A DNA stretch of 64,000 bases, taken from Melastoma dodecandrum (lineage: Eukaryota; Streptophyta; Magnoliopsida; Myrtales; Melastomataceae). The number at the start of each line of letters is the position of its first letter. Position 1 is the first letter of the stretch. This document shows, in pieces, positions 10,629-21,539 of this stretch. The position numbers were made by a program, and so were the translations under genes. The notes beneath the pieces are model-generated. The model made no database searches. It worked only from the letters and a program-made list of their open reading frames with translations, and was not told where the DNA came from. The stretch covers positions 124,001-188,000 of the forward strand of contig JARUPY010000499.1 of NCBI GenBank assembly GCA_029817715.1, read 5' to 3'.

Positions 10629-13524
10629 TTACTTGAAAGAGTATAGGCCAACGATGTGGGAAGCACACAAAGGTGTCATTTCAAAACGTTTCCCCACCCT
10701 GTGGGGACAAATACAAACGTAGGAAAAAGTCAGATACGAGGTAAGGAATACCACATAAGTTTTAGCCACCTTCACGCCAGCTACCATGATTTCCTTCGCC
10801 TCAAAATCATGGGTCTTGCCCCAATCCCTCTCATACGCCACCTTGGCTTGGTCAAGGGCGGCATGCTCAGTTGCTTCGTTCTCACGGGCAGCAACCAAAC
10901 TTGGGCCGATCGCAGCAAGGTCAGCGAATGTAGCATCCAATTCCTCCCGGAGACGCTGTATGGCAACTTCTAATTCCTCCCTTCGCTTCAAGAGGGCGAC
11001 CTCCTGTCCAGAAAGCCCGGCTATTTGGGCAGAAGATGGAGGCGGTTGCGACAGGGCAGTCTCCCTTTTCTCCTGCTCCGCTTTCAGCACGAGAGCCTCG
11101 CGTCGCTCTTCCCACGAGCACCAGAAAGATCGCCGAAGGAGGGTAATCAGAGTCTTCAACTCTGACGAACCTGCATCTGCTCGTTCAAGCTCGCCCACTA
11201 CGGACAGTAGCTTGGCAAAGTCCCCCTCAGTAGCAACCCTTCGCTCGAGGAGGACAATGGCAGAAGCGAGCAAGGAGTGTACAGGCTGTCACAAAGGCAC
11301 CTGATTTAGATGAATAGTCAAAGAAAAGACAAACGAAGGTTTTTTTAAGACACTCACCAAGGCTGCTTGAGCCTGGGAACCTTAGGGGGCTTCCGCCGTC
11401 TCGACTAGGGGGGCTCCTGTTGACTCACCCTCACGTGTTTTCCTCGCATTAACTAAGGGTAGCTTCGCTATCTGGCCTAGGGAGGTCTCAGTTGCTTGAC
11501 CCCGAAAGACTTTCGCCGCTTCGCCTGACATCTCCTGGGCAGCGGCGACACTGTTGGAAGAGGCCTCAACCTCGAGGTTCGAAGGAGGCAAGGCCTCACA
11601 CATTGCTTCGCTGGGGGCTCCACTGAACCCGGCTTAGCAGGTTGGCGACTGCCACCTAATAACGAAGAAAGAGTGACATCATCCAGGATATCATCGACGT
11701 TGATGGGGTCAGAAGCAACGACACCTTGAGGAAAATGCGTCAAACTCAGAGGCCCCATCGAAGAGTAGACAGTATACTACAAACAATACCTATCACGTTC
11801 CCAGACAGCGCCTGCTCAACGGGACGATCAGAAGGAGCAAGTCCATGCGACGCTTTCCTCTTCAACGGGCTCCTTGCGCTGATGAGACCGAGCGGGAAGA
11901 TCTCGCTTTCTTAGCACCTGCTGCAAATGAAAAGCCGGTTAACCACCTAGATACCAATTCAGTAGAGGTCAAGTTGACCAGACATACCCGAAGGGAGTAA
12001 GCTATCACCCGATGGCCGCTTCCTTGGAGTGGCTTCGCCCGAAGCAACAGGCTCTAGAGAAGGCGACACCTTCTCCTCCTCAATCAACCTTTCCAACTGA
12101 AATGTGGTCTCCAATTGCTTCCAGACCTTGTGTCAGGCCATGGAGAAAGATGCAGTTCGACCGCCCCAAAGTGTAGGCACAATCTCGGCCGAGCCAAGAC
12201 GTGGCTCCCGGGTTTGTTCAGCCACCCCTGACTCCATGGGAGATGAAGTACGCTTGTCCAGGGCTTGGTTCTTAGACTTGAAGAACGGGACGGCTAAAGA
12301 TTGTGCAAAGCCCAACTGACGGGCGCACAGTTGAGGGTTTTACACATAAAAAATCAGCCCTTCGGAGTCTACACCCACCAATTCCCCTGGTGCAGAAAGC
12401 TGGGAGGAAACGCTTGACTACCTCCAGACTCGAATTTACCCACTCTTTAAGGAAAGGACGCCAGGAGACTACTTCCTCCTCACCGTTGCATCCATTCGCT
12501 ATGGCTTGGATGCAACTGACAATGCTGGAACAACCCTGATACTTAGACGAACCCGCTGCCATGACCTCATCCTGGGTGAGCATGGGTTTAGAGTTATTAG
12601 TAAACCCAGAAAAGTAAAAGATGATCTATAAGTATAAGAGCCACAGAGGGCCATCCGTCGTACAGCTGGGGAAATTAGCTGGGTTCTTGGTCGCTTGATA
12701 AATGCTACGATAGATTAGGCATAAGAAGGGAGCAAAGGCCACGGGCTCAGGCTCATTCGCATTGGCAGCCTCAACAAGGTTGGTGGCCATTCCAACCATG
12801 AACTGTCCAGGACGCTTTCCTCCGCTACAAAAGATGAACTTGGACAGCCATTCCAAGTAGAACTTGAATTTCTCCTGGAGTCCCCATTTATCGTCCTTGA
12901 GATGACCCGCAGCGACCTTGCTAACCCGCTCTGAAGGGTTGAACTTCAGATCGTTACGCTTGCTGTCAAAACGAAGGGGGGCTCCAGAAAAACTGCAACC
13001 AGTAAAATATGCAACGTCCTCTAAAGTGACCGACTTGGGTCCCTTTGGAAAATAGAAGCAGTTGACGATAGGGTTCTAAAACGACAGGAACCCAGTAACC
13101 AAGAAGTGGCTGGGCCCGATGGTGGAATGGGAAACTTCGATCAACATCTTGATTCCCATCGCTTCCCACGTAGCGCCTTTCTTCTCTATCCACTTGGAGA
13201 CCCAATCCCGAACGGCTTCGTTCCGGGGAGAAAGAAAACAACGGAGGTTCGCTCGAACGGATGACTCCCATCCTGATGGCTTAATCGACGACTGAACACC
13301 GCAGACAGCCTACTGGCGTAAAGGAATAAGTTGGACTAGTTGGGGACGAACGGACCAAGGGTTTGTTGGCTCGGCATAGCAGAACCGAAATCCGATTGCG
13401 CCATGTGAACGGTGGAGATGTGAGACTGCCATGGTTTGGTGAAAGCATGTTGAAACCTGGCAGCATCGCCGTCTAGAAAGACCGGACGTTGAAAGGACGA
13501 TGAGGATGAGCTATCAGAGGCCAT
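10629..13524 (-). pseudogene. Antisense ORF with plant mobile domain and coiled-coil tail, inside the Tat element
   Basis: On the strand opposite gag-pol, between integrase and the right LTR. The likely start is the ATG at 13522-13524 (MASDSSSSSSFQRPVFLDGD). Broken segments follow toward lower coordinates: a block with YFPKGPKSVTLEDVAYFTGC and GKRPGQFMVGMATNLVEAA, DGPLWLLYL, matching the plant mobile domain (PMD) of MAIN-like and transposon-derived proteins. The last 214-codon segment (10629-11273) is rich in E, A, L and K (LKRREELEVAIQRLREELDA), predicting a coiled coil. Frameshifts and stops interrupt it at several points (for example near 13336, 12966 and 12626). Retand/Ogre-like elements are known to carry additional antisense ORFs, some PMD-like. 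Function is unknown; I infer a captured gene now decayed. Confidence 0.75.
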
Positions 13525-14695
13525 GAGAGTTGCAAGAACGAGGGTTTCTGAGAATCCGAAAAGACAAGAAGGAGGGTTTTTCTGAGTGCGTGAGCGAGAA
13601 ACCCTGACCCTAAAAGATTTTATAACCCCAGAAACCGACAAAGGTAGGGCCCAAAAGGGACGTCGTTTGATGACCGAGGCCCAACATAGACGTCGCCTCA
13701 ATTACAAGGTAGGCGACATCCAAAGCGTCGCTTCGCTCGGAAACTGATGACGATTCAATTGTCATAAGTGGGTAAGTGCTCAAGTTCACAATGAATAGAC
13801 ATTTATTCTCATTCAAATCCAAGCGTTACACGGTTTTGCTTGATAGTAAGTGTACACGAAACAAAAAAAATAAATAGATGATTCAGTAGACGACAGTTCC
13901 ACTTGTTGGAAATGTTCTATTGAAGATATCACAAAAGCTTGGTGTTCTTCAAGAGTTTATTCACAGAAAATAGCACACCTGGTTCTTCCCTCACATGAAG
14001 GAAATCCGTAATTGCAAAGAGAAATCCCCTCCCATCGGTAGAAGCGTCTGGAGACCCTGGTTTTTAGGACGCCAGATGGAACCTCACGTGATGCCATGGA
14101 GTTGAAGACCCGATGACTGGTTGGATCTCCCAGAACCCGTGAGGTTGGCAAATTGGGGGATGGAACAATGATTTCTACCTCAACAACCTCGACGAACCAC
14201 CCTGTTGGTTAGCCAGGGAGGGCCAGTTTAGTGAGGTACCAACCAGACAACATCCGCGACACAGCTTCGAGGGCTTGTGCAGGCTCTCTTCCCTTCCAGA
14301 AGGAGGAAAGTCGAGGAGTTGGAGTCCACCCTCATAAGGTGATGGGTATAGGCTCCCAAACAAGTTAAGGTGATGGGCATAGGCTCCGGATGGAATACCA
14401 AAAGAAAGATAGGAACTTCAAGGCTTGGCAATTTTCAAGAAAATGATGGCTTGTGAGTCGGAAGACGATCCGAGCATTTCAATTTATAGCGAAGTCTTGA
14501 GGGGTAAAAGGACTTGGATGAGAGATATTATGACAAAGATTTTGGGGATTACAGCAGTTGTCCTGAAGATCTCAACCGATACGATTCGGGGGTATCGACG
14601 GTCAAGGGTCATTACTCGCCTGCACACGTTACCAAGGCTGCATGAGAATGATTAGTTGGTCTTTTTCAAGGCGAGACAGATTACTCAGGCTGTCT
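13525..14695 (+). other. 3' untranslated region of the Tat element
   Basis: Between the antisense gene start and the polypurine tract. No domain is recognised on either strand. It contains a GGTGATGGGTATAGGCTCC repeat unit twice about 30 bp apart (14339-14386). It probably includes the promoter of the antisense gene. Confidence 0.5.
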
Positions 14696-14710
14696 TGAGG
14701 GGGGCTTATA
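14696..14710 (+). other. Polypurine tract of the Tat element
   Basis: TGAGGGGGGCTTATA directly precedes the TGTT start of the right LTR, the expected place for plus-strand primer formation. Confidence 0.7.
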
Positions 14711-15460
14711 TGTTTAGCAACAGAAATTCTGGGTCACAAATCTCAGCCCAATCTGTGGATCGATTGTCCAGAATAAAGGCCCAAGGAAGGAAAATCTAGG
14801 AAGGATGTGACCACGGATACACACCAGGCGAAGGCTTGTTGGGTGAAGGGATCACCAAGCGACGAGATTACCAAGCGACGGGCGACAACAAGTCGGCGAA
14901 GCGACAAGTGACAGTCAGACTGGGCGAGCGAGGAAACTCTACGGCGAAGGCCAATGGGCGACACGGTCGATCAGTCAGCTGTTAAGGAAGGCTCCAGAAG
15001 ATCTCATGATCCGAAAAGAGATTGTTGCCAAGATTTCTCATATGGAAAGGGGATATTCCATGAAGACTGACAGCAAAGGAAGCGTAATATATGTTCAATA
15101 TTACATTACCGTTATACGTAGGTCTAGCTTAGTATAAATAGTTGTTCTTAGGCATTGTACAAACACACGTCAACACCTCTCAACAGACGGACATATATTG
15201 TCATATTTTATCTTTTCAAGCATTCCAGCGTTCAAGCTCTCTTTGTGCTCCTGCGTTCCTATTCACTCTCGAAGGCATCGTCGATGGCATCCATAAGTGC
15301 TTCCCCTTAAAGCTGCCCATCTGTTGTCTTCCTCTCTTTCTTTCATTTCATACGGCGACCACACATTTAACGAATTTTCTGGGCACCAGTTGACCCGTAG
15401 TGCCAGAGATTTCCGACGTGTTTGAATTCTCCTTGTCCGGGATCACTTCCGAAGCGAACT
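14711..15460 (+). repeat. Right LTR of Tat-type element
   Basis: Counterpart of 1671-2416. It begins TGTTTAGCAACAG, carries a conserved TATAAATA at 15133-15140 and loses homology to the left copy after GCGAAC near 15459. It keeps more CG dinucleotides than the left LTR. Confidence 0.85.
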
Positions 15461-15722
15461 GCTGTCCGAATCCTCCCTCCCCCTGTTCAAACTAAAATGT
15501 TTGAAAGTAGTACTTCTCATTGTTACGTTCCGAATGGAGTTCTAAAGGCGGTGTCAAATATTGGACTTTTGACTTTTGTGGGGGCATTGTTCATTTGATT
15601 CATTGTGCTAATCAATTAGGGGAAGTTTCAAAACCACGGGTTTCTTGTTGGAAATGGGAAAGAAGATTTAATTAGTGAGTTGTTGACCAGTTCTTATTAC
15701 AAGAACAAAGAGGATGGGAAGT
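15461..15722. other. Unidentified sequence split by the CRM-like element, left part
   Basis: It lies between the Tat right LTR and the ACTTG target duplication. One frame reads MFESSTSHCYVPNGVLKAVS and, after a stop, GKEDLISELLTSSYYKNKED; this looks like decayed coding text, not LTR. It joins logically to 21540-21801 after removal of the CRM-like element. I do not recognise the protein. Confidence 0.4.
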
Positions 15723-15727
15723 ACTTG
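15723..15727. repeat. Target site duplication ACTTG, left copy
   Basis: Identical to 21535-21539 on the far side of the element. Confidence 0.9.
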
Positions 15728-16495
15728 TGAAGCGAGATGGATGGGCTTGGGCGACAAGGGTGGTGTTGGTGTCGCCTCGCTTGCGACGACCGAGCGTCAA
15801 ACTGAACTCGCGCTGCTTTAGTGGTTGGATCAAGCGACAGGCGAAGGGGCAAAGTCATCGGGCGAAGCGACACTGTGAGGCGAAAGAGGCTGAGGCGACG
15901 AGGAACCCCAAGAGGCGGTTACGATCTGACGGTTCAGGTCTGACAAATTGCAGCCCAAACGTCGCACCTGCTCCACTACCCTGCCCCACTATCTTTCCAG
16001 ATTATGTCGGGAGAAAATATTATATTTTCCTTCCTTATCTTTTGATTTTATTTCTGTATCTTTTATTTTATTTCCTATTATTGTCTTTCCTTTAGGGTGG
16101 CCTATATACGCCATTGTCTTGTAACCCTAGAGGACAGATTATCTTGAATGTAGACATTGAAACCCAGAAACTCTTTGAGTTACTTTTCTCTTATCACTCG
16201 GTGGATTCCGTGAGTGGCGATTTTATCCGAGCGTTCATTACACCGGTGGTGCATAGCTGTATCCGGTCGTAGTGTCGTTCAACCCCGAGTCCAAATACGG
16301 TGGTGCTGTTGCTGCATCTGTACGAGGTCCGGGCAGGGCACGTCCATTCTTCAGTGGTGGCTTAGCTTGTATCCGGAGGTTGGTACGTCGTTATCCTTTA
16401 CTTTCCAGTTTATCACCCTCACCTGTAACCGTTCGCCATCTTGGTTCATTTGTGCCATATGAGCAACCGCACCGACTCATCCCGTCCCCCCATCA
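15728..16495 (+). repeat. Left LTR of CRM-like element
   Basis: It begins TGAAGCGAGATGG and ends CATCA, 2 nt before the primer site. The TATA region here reads TATATAC where the right LTR has TATATAA, so this copy's promoter is probably weakened. Confidence 0.92.
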
Positions 16496-16497
16496 GT

Positions 16498-16511
16498 TGG
16501 TATCATAGCGC
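16498..16511 (+). other. Primer binding site, tRNA-iMet type
   Basis: TGGTATCATAGCGC matches the usual TGGTATCAGAGC primer site with a G-to-T change and one extra base, two nucleotides after the LTR. Confidence 0.85.
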
Positions 16512-16520
16512 AAGGTAGTC

Positions 16521-17288
16521 ATGGCGAACTGATTCCGTCGTGGTATGACGTTCGAAGAAGCTCGTTCAGTCCGCCTTGAGCAGGAAGTTGAGGAGTTGAG
16601 GCAACAAGTGCATCAGCTTCTTGGAGAAAGAAGAAATTCGCGACAACGTTCTCCACAACCCGTCGAAACAGAGGAGGAATACACCCCCTTTGTGGATGAC
16701 TTAAGTGACGAAGAGCGTTCTAGGAGAAGTCACCGGGAGCGACAGCCCGCTCGACTAATTAATATTCATGTGGACATCCCGGAATTTGACGGAAGGCTAG
16801 CTCCGAAGGAGTTCGTCGACTGGCTTCAGTCGATTGAACGAATATTTGAATATGAAGAAATACCGGAAGATCGACAAGTGAAGGTAGCAGCTTTACGACT
16901 CCGTAAATATGCGGGTCTATGTTGGGAAAACCTTAACCTTCAACGACGAAGGGAAGGAAAGGAGAAGATTCGCTCGTGGGAAAAGATGAAGCGAGCGATA
17001 AGGAAGCGATTTCTTCCTGAGCGATACAGACAAGACCTATTCCTCAAGCTGAACTCGTTACAACAAACATCGAGTGTAGCAGAGTATACTCACCAGTTCG
17101 AGAGGTCGATGATACAGAGCGATTTATCTGAGCCTTCAGAGTAGACTATCGCTAGGTACCTAAGAGGACTGAAATAACACGTCGTCGACGCAGTGGAACT
17201 TCAGCCGTATTAGAGTTTCTCGGATGTTTGCAATCTTGCCGATAAGGTTGAGAAGCAACAAGCGAAGAGGGCGAGTGCTAGAGCGACT
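16521..17288 (+). pseudogene. gag of the CRM-like element
   Basis: The native start is probably the ATG at 16521 (MAN), followed by a TGA where other residues suggest CGA, then FRRGMTFEEARSVRLEQEVE. The open part from 16545 to 17144 has the gag core: DIPEFDGRLAPKEFVDWL, WENLNLQRRREGKEKI, WEKMKRAIRKRFLP, YTHQFERSM. A TAG stop at 17142 and a frame change precede the zinc knuckle. Confidence 0.85.
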
Positions 17289-18206
17289 ATGAGGACGACG
17301 CCTTTCAGCAAAGGGAGCGTCCAACCCGTCGATGGACAAAGGAAAGTGCAAGTAGACCCTCGTTCCCCACCTAAAAGTGTTGGAGTGAAGAAGTGTTTCA
17401 AGTGCCAAGGGATTGGGCACATGGCGGCAGAGAGTCCTAATCGACGAGCGATAACTATCATGGAGAACCAAGGCGAAGAGGAGATGGAAGAACCACTAGG
17501 CGAACCTATTTGGGACGTCGAAGAAGAGTATGTTGCAGAGCCTGATGAGGGAGAGCTCTTGGTCATTCGAAAGGCTCTCAATGCGAATGTTGTGGCCAAC
17601 GAAGTCGACCAACACGAGAAAATCTTCCAGACCTGTTGCACCGTACAAGGGAAAGTTTGTCAAGTGATAGTAGACAGTAGGAGTTGCACTTATGTGGCTT
17701 CTACCACCATGGTCGAGAAGTTGAAGTTATCGACCAAGTCGCATCCTCGATCATATAAGCTTCAGTGGTTGAGTAAGGAGAGTGACATGAGAGTCACAAA
17801 GCAAGTTCTGGTGTCGTTAAATATTGGCCAGAACTGCCAGGATACCGTCACGTGCGATGTCGTACCCATGGACGCTTGTCACTTGCTGTTGGGGAGACCA
17901 TGGCAGTTTGATCGACGTGCAATACATGATGGGTTCAAGAATACTTACTTCATTATTCTTGACCAAAAGAAGATCACCCTTCTACCCCTATCAACAACGA
18001 CTACAATACCATCAAGCGAGCAAGAATTCAGTTCGACGCAAGTGGAGTTGACTCAGACAATTCAAGGCGAAAAGAGGATCTATATGCTGATGTTGTTCGA
18101 GGAAGGAGGAGCACATGCCTCAGCCATACCTCCACACGTTCAAAAACTCCTTCTGGAGTTTGAGGACGTGTTTCCGGAGGATATGCCAGTGGACTTCCAC
18201 CTTTGA
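17289..18206 (+). pseudogene. Zinc knuckle and aspartic protease of the CRM-like element
   Basis: The 305-codon open segment opens with a CCHC knuckle at about 17394-17437, CFKCQGIGHMAAES, in which the final cysteine is replaced by serine. Then comes the protease, IVDSRSCTYVAS, where the family normally has D-S/G-G; the glycine is replaced by arginine, which should inactivate it. DACHLLLGRPWQFDR closes the domain, and [15 protein letters not shown] begins the reverse transcriptase before a TGA. Confidence 0.88.
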
Positions 18207-19021
18207 GGGATATTCGGCATCATATCGGTCTCATTCCCGGAGTAGCGTTGCCAAATCGTCCAGCTTATAGATGCGACCCAGACGAGGCGAAGGAGCTGCA
18301 ACGTCAGGTTGAAGAGCTCATTGCACGTGGTTTTGTTCGGGAGAGTCTCAGTCCATGTTTTGTCCTCGCAATTCTCGTTCTCAAGAAGGATGGCTTGTGG
18401 CGAATGTGCATCGATGACAGCCGAGCGATCAATCGAATCACCGTCAAGTACAGGTTTCCTATTCCTCGACTTGATGATATGAATGATGAATTGCATGAAT
18501 CGACTGTGTTTTCAAAGGTAGATTTGAGAAGCGGTTACCATCATATCTGAATGAGAGAATGAGACGAATGAAAAACTGCGATCAAGTCTAAGTTTGGTCT
18601 CTACGAGTGGATGGTCATGCCATTCGGACTTTCAAACGCACCTAGTTCCTTCATGCGACTGATGAATCAAGTATTTCGCCCATTTATTGGAAAGTTTGTT
18701 GTCGTTTATTTCGATGACATTCATGTGTATAGTCGCAGCGAAAGGGAGCACCTAGATCATCTCCGACAATTGTTCGAGAAGCTCGGAGAGTAGCGATTGT
18801 ATGGAAACAGCAAGAAGTGTGAGTTTGTGACATCAAGCTTAGTCTTTCTGGGTTATGTTGTGTCGGAAGAAGGCATTCAAGTCGACGAGAGCAAGGTCCA
18901 GGCTATATTTGGGATTGGCCTACGCCCAAGTCAGCTCATGACGTGCAAAGTTTCCATGGGCTTACCCATTCTATCGGATATTCATCAAAGATTTCAGCAC
19001 TATTGCGGCCCCTTTGACTAA
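18203..19021 (+). pseudogene. Reverse transcriptase of the CRM-like element
   Basis: A one-base frame change after FHL is followed by [64 protein letters not shown], a stop, then [18 protein letters not shown] and the catalytic YFDD near 18709. KKCEFVTSSLVFLGYVVSEE follows. Stops after HHI, near 18600 and after EKLGE, plus a later frame change, make it non-functional. Confidence 0.9.
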
Positions 19022-19442
19022 ATGCTTGAAAGGAACGACTTTCGAGTGGTCTGCAGCAGCTCAGCTGAGCTTTGAGTAACTCAAGCGCCGCTTGTGCGAA
19101 GCACCTGTGTTAGCTCTTCCCGATTTCAAGAAGGTATTCGAAGTTGAGTGTGATGCTTCTGGAATTGGCATTGGTGGTGAGCTTTTGTTGGAGGGACGTC
19201 CAATCACCTACTTCAATGAGAAGTTGGGAGGTGCTCGACTAAACTACCCTACGTACGACAAAGAGTTCTACTCAATTGTTCGAGCTTTGGAGTCATGCAG
19301 CCACTGTTTACTACCAAGGGAGTTTGTCCTTCACACTGATCATGAAGCGTTGAAGTACATCAAATGTACATACGAAACTCAACAGGAGACATACGAAGTG
19401 GGTAGAGTTTCTTCAATCCTTCACGTTCGTGTTAAAGCATAA
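19022..19442 (+). pseudogene. RNase H of the CRM-like element
   Basis: [54 protein letters not shown] and [12 protein letters not shown] cover the D-E-D core of Ty3/gypsy RNase H. A frame change near 19390 separates it from the integrase. Confidence 0.88.
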
Positions 19443-20374
19443 GTCGGGTGTGAAGAACATCATAGAATGGAATTTGGTGGCTAGAATGGAATCAAAGCTC
19501 ATCGGGTTCGAGATGCTAAAGGAGTTGTACTCAACCTGTGGACTTTGGAGAGGTATACAAGGCATGTGCAGAGAAGACCCAGGAACAATACCACCTGGTG
19601 GACGGATTCCTATTTCGAGGAGTTAAGCTGTGCATCCCGCGGAGTTCTATTAGAGAGCTGTTGATTCGAGAGGTGCATGGAGGAGAACTTACAGGCCACT
19701 TTGGCGTTCAGAAAACTCTCGAGATGCTACAAGAGCACTCCTATTGGCCGAAGATGGCTAAGGACGTTAATCAAATTATTCGTCGATGCGCCACTTGCCA
19801 ACGGGCGATGAGTCACGTCCAACCCCAAGGACTCTACACTCCATTGCCAGTTGTTGATCGACCTTGGGAACACGTGAGCATGGATTTCATCCTAGGACTA
19901 CCATGCACCCAACGGCAAAATGATTCGATTATGGTAGTTGTGGATCGATTCTCGAAGATGGCTCATTTTATTCATTGTAGGAAGATAGACGATGCCTCGC
20001 ACATTACGGATCTCTACTTTCGGAAAGTTGTGCGATTACATGGAGTGCCCTCATTGATCGTGTCAGATCGAGATGCCAAGTTCTTGAGCTACTTTTGGAA
20101 GACCTTATGGCATAAGCTCGGCACGAAGCTCTTGTTCAGCATGAGTTCTCATCCGCAAACTGATGGGCAAACTGAGGTGGTGAACCGAACTATGGGAGCA
20201 ATATTGTGTACAACGGTGGCCAAGAATCAAATGGATTGGGATATCAAGCTCGCCCAGGCTGAGTTCGCGTATAATCGAGCTCCACATTCAACAACTCGGG
20301 CTTCTCCATTCGAGTTAGTATATGGAATTAATCCACTTATTCCAGTTGAACTTTTACCTTTGCCTCAGAAATGA
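19443..20374 (+). pseudogene. Integrase of the CRM-like element
   Basis: The best preserved part is an open segment of 278 codons at 19538-20374. The zinc finger is H…H plus CATCQRA. The core has SMDFILGLPCTQ, VVVDRFSKMAHFI, LIVSDRDAKFLSYFWKTL and SSHPQTDGQTEVVNRTMG, so the D-D-E triad is present. It ends in FELVYGINPLIPVELLPLP before a TGA. It inserted cDNA into the genome when active. Confidence 0.9.
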
Positions 20375-20766
20375 TTGGTAGATAACAACGCAACTCGTCG
20401 AGCTGAAGAGATGTTGAAGCAGAATGAAAAGTAGCACTAGAAGATTCGCACCATCATTGAGCAGCAGAATGAAAAGTACCAAGCAAAGGCTAATCGAGGA
20501 CGACGGGAGAAAATCTTTCATCCAGGCGACTTGGTGTGGAATCATCTGAGGAACGAGCAATTCCCCGCAAGCCGAAAGAATAAGCTCATGCCAAAAGCTG
20601 ATGGACCATTTCGCGTCATTAAAATGGTCAACAACAATGCCTACAAGATCGACTTGCCTGGAGAATATAGCGTCTCGGCAACTTTCAATGTTCAGGATCT
20701 TACGCCTTATGAAGATGATGAAGACCCCTTAGATTTGAGGACAAATCTTCTTCAGCAAAGGGAGGA
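20375..20766 (+). pseudogene. Integrase C-terminal extension of the CRM-like element
   Basis: After a TGA and a TAG, the text HPGDLVWNHLRNEQF, KLMPKADGPFRVIK, AYKIDLPGEYSVSATF and DLTPYEDDEDPLDLRTN continues to the purine tract CAAAGGGAGGA at 20755-20766. This terminal style is typical of CRM-clade elements, which are enriched at centromeres in many plants. The open frame reads on into the right LTR up to 20932. Confidence 0.75.
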
Positions 20767-21534
20767 TGATGCGAGATGGATGGGCTTGGGCGACAAGGGT
20801 GGTGTTGGTGTCGCCTCGCTTGCGACGATCGGGCGACAAACTGAACTCGCACTGCTGGAGTGGTCGGATCAAGCAACATGCGAAGAGGCAAAGTCATCGA
20901 GCAAAACGACACTATTAGGCGAAAGAGGCTGAGGCGACGAGGAACCCCAAGAAGCGGTTACGATCTGACGGTTCAGGTCTGACAAATTGCAGCCCAAACG
21001 TCGCGCCTGCTCCACTACTCTGCCCCACTATCTTTTCAGCTCTTGTCGGGAGGAAATATTATATTTTCCTTCCTTATCTTTTGATTTTATTTCTGTATCT
21101 TTTATTTCATTTCCTTTTATTGTCTTTCCTTTAGGGTGGCCTATATAAGCCATTGTCTTGTAATCCTAGAAGACAGATTATATTGAATTTAGACATTGAA
21201 ACCCAGATACTCTTTGAGTCTCTTTTCTCTTATCACTCGGTGGATTCCGTGTGTGGCGAGATTATCCGAGCGTTCATTACACCGGTGGTGCATAGCCGTA
21301 TCCGATCGTGGTGTCGTTCAACCCCGAGTCTAAATACGGTAGTGCTATTGCTATATCCGTACGAGGTTCGGGCAGGGCATGTCTATTCTTCAGTGGTGGC
21401 TTAGCTTGTATCTGGATATTGGCGCGTCGTTATCCTTTACTTTCCTGTTTATCACCCTCACCTATCACCGTTTGCCATCTTAGTTCATTTGTGCCGTTTG
21501 AGCAACCGAATAGATCCACCCCGTCCCCGCATCA
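20767..21534 (+). repeat. Right LTR of CRM-like element
   Basis: 768 bp, the same length as the left copy. It begins TGATGCGAGATGG and ends CATCA, directly followed by ACTTG. TATATAA is present at 21142-21148. Confidence 0.93.
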
Positions 21535-21539
21535 ACTTG
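21535..21539. repeat. Target site duplication ACTTG, right copy
   Basis: Matches 15723-15727 exactly. Confidence 0.9.

Larger units (their letters stand above)
1671..15460 (+). mobile_element. Ty3/gypsy retrotransposon, Tat/Ogre type, decayed, 13.8 kb
   Basis: Two direct repeats of about 750 bp (1671-2416 and 14711-15460) flank an internal region. In order it carries a tRNA-Arg-like primer site, gag, aspartic protease, reverse transcriptase, a first RNase H, a second archaeal-type RNase H, integrase, a long antisense ORF and a purine-rich tract directly before the right LTR. Dual RNase H plus a long 3' region with an extra ORF is known for the Tat lineage (Ogre, Retand). Reading frames are broken by many stops and some frameshifts, so it cannot encode its own proteins. 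The LTRs differ visibly throughout, suggesting an old insertion. No clean target duplication was found: GTCAC on the left, TGCTG or GTCCG on the right depending on the exact end. It carries a 1161-bp insertion inside the reverse transcriptase. Confidence 0.9.
15728..21534 (+). mobile_element. Ty3/gypsy retrotransposon, chromovirus CRM-like, 5.8 kb
   Basis: It has equal-length 768-bp LTRs, a tRNA-iMet primer site, gag, protease, reverse transcriptase, RNase H and integrase in Ty3/gypsy order, a purine tract and exact ACTTG duplications. The C-terminus after integrase (YKIDLPGEYSVSATFNVQDL…DLRTN) is the style of CRM-type chromoviruses. Reading frames carry several stops and frameshifts. The first 88 bases of the two LTRs differ at 5 positions, so it is moderately old but younger than the Tat element beside it. 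Confidence 0.93.

Noticed and set aside
10786..11304. A 172-codon plus-strand ORF
   Set aside because: It is the shadow of the antisense coiled-coil reading (minus 10629-11273), which has the better domain composition.
1666..15465. GTCAC/GTCCG as target duplication of the Tat element
   Set aside because: Only three of five bases agree and the right LTR end is uncertain by several bases.
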